Shown here one piece after another: positions 50,451-55,037 of a DNA stretch of 55,037 bases (position 1 is the stretch's first letter; each line of letters opens with the position of its first letter). The notes beneath the pieces are model-generated. The model had not been told where the DNA came from. It worked only from the letters and a program-made list of their open reading frames with translations, and ran no database searches. The translations under genes were made by a program, and so were the position numbers. The stretch covers positions 57,073-112,109 of the forward strand of contig JAPLXO010000010.1 of assembly GCA_026396065.1 (NCBI GenBank), given 5' to 3'. This DNA comes from Candidatus Nomurabacteria bacterium. GTDB lineage: Bacteria > Patescibacteriota > Minisyncoccia > Phycocordibacterales > UBA9973.

Positions 50451-50583
50451 TATAGTATATCTGCTGCAAAGAAGATAGGGGAGGAGTGAAAACCTCATAA
50501 TTCCTGTCTAGTGGTCGATTCCTATTCAATTAGGAAGCAACGCGGCGTAAGCCGCTTTTTTAGTTAAAAAAATAAAAACAAAT
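50451..50583 (+). promoter_or_regulatory. rplJ leader with attenuator-like hairpins
   Basis: A TATAGT box (50451-50456) starts a leader with GGAGG..ACCTC pairing, TTCCTA-ttcaat-TAGGAA (50519-50535) and a terminator-shaped GCGGC-gtaa-GCCGC-T6 (50542-50561) just before rplJ. It resembles the position and layout of ribosomal L10 leaders that bind L10(L12)4 for feedback; the exact consensus was not checked. Confidence 0.5.
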
Positions 50584-51066
50584 ATGTTATTAAAATCAAA
50601 AAAAGCAGAAATAATAAAAGATTTGGAAGGTGCTATAAAAGGCTCTGAATCTGTAGTTTTTGTAAACTTTCATGGTTTAACTGCTCAAAACGAAACAATG
50701 TTACGACGCAGTTTACGTGATGGTGGAGTAAATTACAAAGTATCAAGAAAGACATTATTAAAGCGTGCTCTAGCTGGAAAAGCAGAAGGAGAAATCCCAG
50801 AGCTTTCCGGAGAAGTAGCTCTTGCTTATAGTACTGACATGATAGCTCCAGCTCGTGAAGTATATAACTTCGCAAAAACAAATAAAATCAGTCTGAACAT
50901 TTTAGGTGGAATTTTTGAAAGTCATTTCGTTGACGCTCAAAAGATGATGACTATCGCTACTATTCCTCCACGAGAAGTTCTTCTTGCTCAATTTGTTAAT
51001 CTTATCAATTCTCCTATACAACGCTTTGCTGTCGTATTGAATGCAATTGCTGAGAAAAAAAGTTAA
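50584..51066 (+). CDS. rplJ: Ribosomal protein L10
   Basis: 160 aa. Forms the base of the L7/L12 stalk on 23S rRNA. LLKSKKAEIIKDLEGAIKGSESVVFVNFHGLTAQNETMLRRSLRD is the family opening, NYKVSRKTLLKRAL and GGIFESHFVDAQKMMTIATIPPREVLLAQFVNLINSPIQRFAVVLNAI follow. The C-terminal helix is where L12 dimers dock. First gene of rplJ-rplL. Confidence 0.96.
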   Translation: MLLKSKKAEIIKDLEGAIKGSESVVFVNFHGLTAQNETMLRRSLRDGGVNYKVSRKTLLKRALAGKAEGEIPELSGEVALAYSTDMIAPAREVYNFAKTNKISLNILGGIFESHFVDAQKMMTIATIPPREVLLAQFVNLINSPIQRFAVVLNAIAEKKS

Positions 51067-51092
51067 TTATTAGAATTTAATTAAAAATTATT

Positions 51093-51455
51093 ATGGAAAA
51101 ATTTAAAGATCTTATAGAAAAAATAGATAGTATGTCAGTATTAGATCTTCACGAGCTCGTGAAGGCATTAGAAGAAAAGTTCGGAGTATCTGCTGCAGCA
51201 GTTGCAGTAGCTGGTCCTGCTGCAGGCCCAGCGGCTGAAGAAAAGGATTCATTTACAGTTATGCTTACATCAGCTGGTGAACAAAAAATCGCAGTTATGA
51301 AAGTAGTAAAAGAAGCTCTAGGTCTAGGACTTAAAGAAGCTAAAGATTTAGTGGACGGTGCTCCAAGTAAATTAAAGGATGGAGTAAAGAAGGCTGAAGC
51401 TGACGAAATGAAAAAGAAAATCGAAGAAGCTGGTGGTAAAGTAGAACTTCAATAA
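51093..51455 (+). CDS. rplL: Ribosomal protein L7/L12
   Basis: 120 aa. Stalk protein that recruits translation factors. N-terminal dimer helix ([29 protein letters not shown]), Ala-rich hinge ([16 protein letters not shown]) and the C-terminal domain with [56 protein letters not shown], quoted in pieces here, are all present. A strong terminator follows at 51479. Confidence 0.98.
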   Translation: MEKFKDLIEKIDSMSVLDLHELVKALEEKFGVSAAAVAVAGPAAGPAAEEKDSFTVMLTSAGEQKIAVMKVVKEALGLGLKEAKDLVDGAPSKLKDGVKKAEADEMKKKIEEAGGKVELQ

Positions 51456-51478
51456 TTTGAAGATAAAAATACTTTAAA

Positions 51479-51510
51479 AAGCGCCCCGACGAAAGTCGGG
51501 GCGCTTTTGT
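51479..51510 (+). terminator. Rho-independent terminator of rplJ-rplL
   Basis: AAGCGCCCCGAC-gaaa-GTCGGGGCGCTTTT, a perfect 12-bp stem. Confidence 0.96.
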
Positions 51511-51565
51511 TTTTAATGCTGAATAACCACTTGTCTTTTGTTTTAAAAACACTATAATAACGTTT

Positions 51566-52147
51566 ATGGAAATTCTTGGGAAAATATTAGGTAATCCGGC
51601 ACGAGTAAAGATTATGCGCCTTTTTATGTTGAATAATTCTAATGTTTTTGAAAATAAAGACATAGTAAAAAGAAGCCGGGTTAACCCAGAAACAGTGCGT
51701 AAAGAAATAAAACTTTTAGCTTCTGTCGGTTTTGTTAAAAGCAAAAAAACAGGTTGGAGTTTTAATCAATCTTTTAAATATGTTTCAGAATTTGAAAATC
51801 TTTTAGTCGGTGCTGATACGTTAGACAAAAATGCTATAGCTGAAATTTTCAAGAAATCTGGCAAGGTAAAGCTATTGGCCGTAGCTGGTACATTTATAAA
51901 AAATAAAGAAAGCCGTGTAGACCTATTAATAGTAGGAGATAAAATTAAAAAAACTATTGTAGAGGAGGGGATTAGAAAATTGGAAGCTGAGATGGGTTCC
52001 GAGATTTCATATGCTATTTTTGAGACTGCTGAATTCCTTTATCGTTTAAATATGTATGATAAATTGGTTCGCGACATACTTGACTTTCCACATGAAGTTG
52101 TTATTGAATCTAAAGAGTTATCCACACATTCTTTAAAAAAGAACTAG
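51566..52147 (+). CDS. Winged-helix DNA-binding protein with nucleotidyltransferase-like domain
   Basis: 193 aa. The first 70 residues form an ArsR/MarR-like winged helix (MEILGKILGNPARVKIMRLF, NKDIVKRSRVNPETVRKEIKLLASVGFVKSKKTGWSF). The rest resembles the small nucleotidyltransferase fold seen in CPR proteins (KVKLLAVAGTFIKNKESRVDLLIVGDKI); a typical GSxxxGxxxxxSDxD is not intact, so catalysis is doubtful. TATAAT (51553-51558) 7 nt before the ATG. One TTATCCACA near its end is coding. Confidence 0.7.
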   Translation: MEILGKILGNPARVKIMRLFMLNNSNVFENKDIVKRSRVNPETVRKEIKLLASVGFVKSKKTGWSFNQSFKYVSEFENLLVGADTLDKNAIAEIFKKSGKVKLLAVAGTFIKNKESRVDLLIVGDKIKKTIVEEGIRKLEAEMGSEISYAIFETAEFLYRLNMYDKLVRDILDFPHEVVIESKELSTHSLKKN

Positions 52148-52228
52148 AAATTGCTATAATCTAAATAGAGCTTTACAAGGTCGAAACTTTAAAGTCTTTA
52201 TTAATATTAGTTTAAGTAATTATAATTT

Positions 52229-52921
52229 ATGAGTAATATTTGGCTTACATGGGGTGACGTTTTTAATGCATCACTTCAAAGTTTATGGTGGGGATTTATT
52301 CAATTCGCTCCAAAATTAATTTTGGCGATTGTATTTTTTATCATCGGTTGGGTTTTAGGTAATTTGGTTGCAAAGGCATTTGATAATGTAATCGCTACTT
52401 TAAAACTTGATAGACTTTTTCAATCTATTGGTTTAGAAGGAATGCTTATGAAAATGGGCCTCAAGCTAAACGTTGGATATTTTATTGGACAAATTGTAAA
52501 GTGGTTTATTTTAATCGCTTTCCTTTTGCCTTCATTATCTTTGATGGGTCTAGACACAGTTACATCTTTCTTGAAAGACGACGTCTTGGCATTTTTGCCT
52601 AGAGTAATAGTAGCTGCATTTATTCTTATTATTGCTACTGTAGTAGCTGAAGCTATTTCTCGAGCAATTTCAGGAGGTGCAAAGGCTATGAACTTACGTT
52701 CAGCTAATATGCTTGCTTCAATCGCTCGCTATGCTATTTGGATCTTTGCTTTCATTATTGCACTTGGTCAACTAGGAGTTGCACCAGCTTATATGCAAAT
52801 AATGTTTACAGGGGTAGTAGGTATGCTTGCAATAGCCGGAGCTTTGGCTTTCGGTTTGGGTGGTAAGGATGCAGCAGCCCGACTTATTGAAAATATTCGT
52901 AATGACACTCGCCACGAATAA
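52229..52921 (+). CDS. MscS-like/TM-helix membrane protein
   Basis: 230 aa with four to five membrane segments: WWGFIQFAPKLILAIVFFIIGWVLGNLVAKAFDNVI, YFIGQIVKWFILIAFLLPSLSLMGL, FLPRVIVAAFILIIATVVAEAISRAI and IARYAIWIFAFIIALGQLG, with the final ILFTGVVGMLAIAGALAFGLGGKDAAA (near LGGKD) being the pore-helix-like MscS repeat. It matches the conserved TM-helix part of mechanosensitive channels and lacks the cytoplasmic beta domain. An extended TTGCTATAAT box (52151-52160) drives it. Gating role is inferred. Confidence 0.8.
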   Translation: MSNIWLTWGDVFNASLQSLWWGFIQFAPKLILAIVFFIIGWVLGNLVAKAFDNVIATLKLDRLFQSIGLEGMLMKMGLKLNVGYFIGQIVKWFILIAFLLPSLSLMGLDTVTSFLKDDVLAFLPRVIVAAFILIIATVVAEAISRAISGGAKAMNLRSANMLASIARYAIWIFAFIIALGQLGVAPAYMQIMFTGVVGMLAIAGALAFGLGGKDAAARLIENIRNDTRHE

Positions 52922-52943
52922 CTAATTTAAAAAAGTTATTTTA

Positions 52944-52980
52944 AAATCAGCCCCGCCTTCGGCGGGGCTGATTTGTTTTT
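52944..52980 (+). terminator. Rho-independent terminator
   Basis: AAATCAGCCCCGCC-ttc-GGCGGGGCTGATTT followed by GTTTTT, a near-perfect stem that ends the MscS-like gene. Confidence 0.95.
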
Positions 52981-52985
52981 ACCTC

Positions 52986-53000
52986 TGCATAACTAATTAG
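52986..53000. repeat. Left 15-bp direct repeat flanking the toxin-antitoxin module
   Basis: TGCATAACTAATTAG, identical to 53567-53581. The two copies bracket 566 bp with the REP-like repeat and the RelB/RelE pair, which suggests insertion as a unit or site-specific duplication. Confidence 0.85.
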
Positions 53001-53030
53001 TCAAATTGTCTAGGGGCTGTATTGTTTTGC

Positions 53031-53078
53031 ACCCCCCCCCCAACCCCTCCCCATTTTTTATAAAAATAGAGAGGGGAG
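53031..53078. repeat. REP-like repeat, solo copy
   Basis: A run of ten C followed by AACCCCTCCCCATTTTTTAT and AAAAATAGAGAGGGGAGA. The part CCCCTCCCCATTTTTT...AAAAATAGAGAGGGG is almost identical to the right flank of the DUF559 gene (24001-24040 on the other strand). It ends 4 bp before the antitoxin -35 box. Confidence 0.88.
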
Positions 53079-53118
53079 AATCTTGACAATAAGTATTCAT
53101 TTGTATATACTTTTGAAT

Positions 53119-53346
53119 ATGGATACAACAATATTAATTAAAACTAAAAAGGACATAAAATTACAAGCTCAAAGTTTAGCGCATGATCTCGGGCTTTCTT
53201 TGGCTGATGTGGTGAATGCATCCTTGCGACAATTTGTGATAAATCAAGGTATCACTATTTCTAAATTGCCGACTGAAAGTATTGATGCTTATATCAATAA
53301 AAAAGAAATTCTTTCTGCTTATGAGCAATCTCTAAAAGAATTTTAA
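53119..53346 (+). CDS. RelB/DinJ-like antitoxin
   Basis: 75 aa from ATG 53119. The ORF-track start at 53083 runs through the promoter TTGACA (53083-53088), 17 bases, TATACT (53106-53111); this ATG follows by 7 nt. The ribbon-helix-helix core is ILIKTKKDIKLQAQSLAHDLGLSLADVVNASLRQFVINQG, quoted in part (IKTKKDIKLQAQSLAHDLG). The C-terminal tail would cover the toxin. It starts 4 bp before the toxin gene. Confidence 0.9.
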   Translation: MDTTILIKTKKDIKLQAQSLAHDLGLSLADVVNASLRQFVINQGITISKLPTESIDAYINKKEILSAYEQSLKEF

Positions 53347-53350
53347 ATTT

Positions 53351-53563
53351 ATGATTTTATTAAAGACAAAGAATTATAAGAAAAGTATAATTTCTTTACC
53401 AAAAAAAGATAAAGAACTTCTTTTGAAACAAGAAAAGTTTTTAATAAAAGATATATTTTCTTTTAGAATTACCAGAGCCTACAGAGGCATTTTTCGCTTA
53501 AATGGCGAAAATGTTATTTTATTTGCCATTGGCCATAGAAAGGATATTTACCAAAATCTATAG
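53351..53563 (+). CDS. RelE/ParE-like toxin
   Basis: 70 aa, shorter than the usual 85-100. SIISLPKKDKELLLKQEKFL, FRITRAYRGIFRLNGENVILFAIGHRKDIY are RelE-fold landmarks with the late IGHRKDIY. RelE cuts mRNA in the ribosome and ParE acts on gyrase; the sequence does not distinguish them. The pair is flanked by 15-bp direct repeats. Confidence 0.85.
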   Translation: MILLKTKNYKKSIISLPKKDKELLLKQEKFLIKDIFSFRITRAYRGIFRLNGENVILFAIGHRKDIYQNL

Positions 53564-53566
53564 ATG

Positions 53567-53581
53567 TGCATAACTAATTAG
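53567..53581. repeat. Right 15-bp direct repeat
   Basis: TGCATAACTAATTAG, identical to 52986-53000; just after the toxin stop. Confidence 0.85.
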
Positions 53582-53593
53582 CAAAAACCTTGC

Positions 53594-53604
53594 GGGGGGG
53601 GGGG
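53594..53604. repeat. G11 homopolymer tract in a promoter region
   Basis: Eleven G follow TTGC and are joined directly to TATACT (53605-53610). Slipped-strand length changes here could alter spacing between promoter parts for the secreted protein at 53704. The C10 run at 53032-53041 is the mirror at the other side of the module. Confidence 0.7.
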
Positions 53605-53703
53605 TATACTTATCTGTAAGATATAGGAGTATAATACGCCTATATAAGTATCGGCAATTTATTAGGTTTATTAACATATTGAGATCAATCTCAATACAAA
53701 TTT

Positions 53704-54813
53704 ATGAAAAAAATATTAGTTAGTTTAATGGTTTTAGGTTTTATGTTTAGTTTTGCAGCGAATATTAGTGCCATGGGCGCTGATCATGGTCAAGAAATTA
53801 CTCCAGTTTTAATTACAAGAACTTTAATTGCTGGCCAAAAAGGTAACGATATAAAATATCTTCAACAACTTTTAATTCAAAAAGGTTTTCTCGTTGGTAA
53901 TGCTGACGGAAGTTTTGGTCCAAAAACAAAATTAGCAGTTATGGCTTTCCAAAAAGCCAATAATCTTTTTGCTGATGGAAAATTTGGAATGAAATCTCGT
54001 GCATTCATACAACCTATTTCTTCAGAAAATTGTGGTTTCAATGGAGAGCTTTGTGCACAAAATAACCGTCCTTTAGTTTCTTGTTCTCCTACCAACCCAG
54101 CTTCAATAATAGTTACATCTCCAACAGCTGGACAAACTTTTAATCCAGGACAACATGTAAATGTTACATGGACAAATTGTAATATACCAACAAATACACA
54201 TATTAGTATATTTTTGGATGGTTTTGAAAGTGCAAACAGTCCTTATGTATGGAATTCATTTGCTTCTACTGGTTCATATAATTGGACTGTTCCAAGTAGA
54301 CCAATGGCTAGTATTTCATCTTATGCTTTAGGTTTTAATGCAAATGGAGTTATTGGACATAGTGGTGCTTTTATAATAAATTCTACTTCTGCAAATAATA
54401 ATCGTTCAGCAGTTTCTACTTGTTTGCCGACAGACCCAGCTTCGGTACATTTAATTTATCCAAATGGAGTAGAAAGTTTCGATGTAAATCAAAACTTACC
54501 ATCTCTTACTATAAAAATCTCTTGGTCAATGTGTAATATTCCTACACATCAAGCTAAGGTTGAACTTAAGCAGGGTTCACATACATATCTATTTAATAGT
54601 AACAGTAATATAGTTCTTGATACTCCAGCAGCTGGGCCAAATGAATATGCTAATCTAGATGAAATAAATAATGCTTTATCAACATTATCTTCATTAGGCT
54701 TTACATCAGGTGGTGGATATAAAATATTCATTACAGATAGTATGAACCCAACTCTTAATGATTCAAGTGATAATGCTTTTTCGATTAATTTTGATTCTTT
54801 TATAAAATCTTAA
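53704..54813 (+). CDS. Secreted peptidoglycan-binding protein with two Ig/Cys repeats
   Basis: 369 aa. A signal peptide (ILVSLMVLGFMFSFAANISA) is followed by a PG_binding_1 domain (LIAGQKGNDIKYLQQLLIQKG, DGSFGPKTKLAVMAFQKAN). Two related domains follow: CSPTNPASIIVTSPTAGQTF...VTWTNCNIPTNTHI and CLPTDPASVHLIYPNGVESF...ISWSMCNIPTHQAKV. The domains share CxPTxPAS and a W-x-x-C-N-I-P-T-H motif, so a disulfide per domain is likely. Same binding module as the S-layer-type protein, so probably wall-attached. 42 bp upstream sequence has several -10-like boxes (TATAAT 53631-53636). Confidence 0.85.
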   Translation: MKKILVSLMVLGFMFSFAANISAMGADHGQEITPVLITRTLIAGQKGNDIKYLQQLLIQKGFLVGNADGSFGPKTKLAVMAFQKANNLFADGKFGMKSRAFIQPISSENCGFNGELCAQNNRPLVSCSPTNPASIIVTSPTAGQTFNPGQHVNVTWTNCNIPTNTHISIFLDGFESANSPYVWNSFASTGSYNWTVPSRPMASISSYALGFNANGVIGHSGAFIINSTSANNNRSAVSTCLPTDPASVHLIYPNGVESFDVNQNLPSLTIKISWSMCNIPTHQAKVELKQGSHTYLFNSNSNIVLDTPAAGPNEYANLDEINNALSTLSSLGFTSGGGYKIFITDSMNPTLNDSSDNAFSINFDSFIKS

Positions 54814-54833
54814 AAAGTATCATATAAAAATTT

Positions 54834-55037
54834 ATGCAAAACAAAAATACAATCGTCATAATTCTGTTAGTAATAATAATTTTAATTCTTGGCTACGTGG
54901 CTTTTTTGAAACCACAAAATGCGAATAAAAATGATGTTAGTGATACGCAAATTCCTGTAACAAATATTCCAGTACAAAATCCTGTTGTTACAAATTCTCC
55001 ACAAAATAATTTACCAGTAAATACAAATAATCCTGTT
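54834..55037 (+). CDS. Membrane-anchored protein, truncated by the window end
   Basis: At least 68 residues. It opens with MQNKNTIVIILLVIIILILG, a hydrophobic anchor, followed by YVAFLKPQNANKN and a Pro/Asn-rich linker (VTNIPVQNPVVTNSPQNNLP). No stop before the end. It begins 20 bp after the peptidoglycan-binding gene and may be part of the same transcript. The globular part lies outside the window, so function is unknown. Confidence 0.75.
   Translation, partial: MQNKNTIVIILLVIIILILGYVAFLKPQNANKNDVSDTQIPVTNIPVQNPVVTNSPQNNLPVNTNNPV

Noticed and set aside
16631-53078. CRISPR array
   Set aside because: The repeats are single, scattered palindromes of differing length without regular spacers, and no cas genes are seen.

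Overview
The window is AT-rich, densely coded and uses the standard code (UGA is a stop in several genes). I read it as the chromosome of a Candidate Phyla Radiation (Patescibacteria, Parcubacteria-like) bacterium. The reasons are the kinds of genes present: an S-layer-type protein with an N-terminal peptidoglycan-binding domain, DUF11-like single-pass surface proteins, a tRNA without encoded CCA, almost no visible Shine-Dalgarno sites, and a large serine recombinase lodged at a stable-RNA gene. This assignment is inference; no rRNA gene is present to confirm it.

Layout. 1-2216: a large serine recombinase bounded by a 141-bp perfect inverted repeat, pushed up against the 3' end of a tmRNA (ssrA) gene. 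smpB lies directly upstream of that tmRNA. 2.7-13.6 kb: housekeeping and metabolism: ftsH, tRNA-Ile(UAU), a TPP decarboxylase plus aldehyde dehydrogenase pair, a HAD phosphatase, recO, a surface protein, glyS and a Nudix hydrolase. 13.6-15.3 kb: a lone reverse transcriptase of retron-like type with an unusual YVDN active site, preceded by three stacked hairpins. 15.3-22.1 kb: M16 peptidase, PerM-type permease, metG, tatD and the rpsF-ssb-rpsR operon. 22.2-27.7 kb, minus strand: a hypothetical gene with a structured leader, efp, a DUF559 gene inside inverted REP-like repeats, recA and ftsK. 27.8-31.2 kb: a putative regulator and an S-layer-like gene with a long hairpin-rich leader. 31.3-50.2 kb: a cell-surface glycan locus. 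It holds two O-antigen-ligase/TPR proteins, a FkbM methyltransferase, a Wzx flippase, glycosyltransferases, a deacetylase, a formyltransferase, NeuB/NeuC/NeuA-type nonulosonic acid genes, two sugar-nucleotide SDR enzymes and an initiating sugar-phosphate transferase. 50.3-55.0 kb: a 40-aa membrane peptide, rplJ-rplL with an attenuator-like leader, a wHTH protein, an MscS-type membrane protein, a RelB/RelE pair between direct repeats, and secreted peptidoglycan-binding proteins.

How it fits together. tmRNA and SmpB rescue stalled ribosomes, and FtsH is one protease that can clear tagged products. The glycan locus has lipid-linked initiation (48946), activated sugar supply (42168-46940), assembly (glycosyltransferases), flipping (36402) and polymerisation or ligation (31284, 33324). 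It sits next to the S-layer-type gene, so glycosylation of the S-layer or envelope is plausible.

Two genome-wide habits are visible. Many genes carry a TATAAT-like box only 6-9 nt before the start codon, which suggests leaderless mRNAs. CCCCTCCCC/GAGGGG palindromes recur between genes. The strongest candidates for something undescribed are the orphan RT with its hairpin array, the recombinase/tmRNA junction, and the DUF559-REP element.
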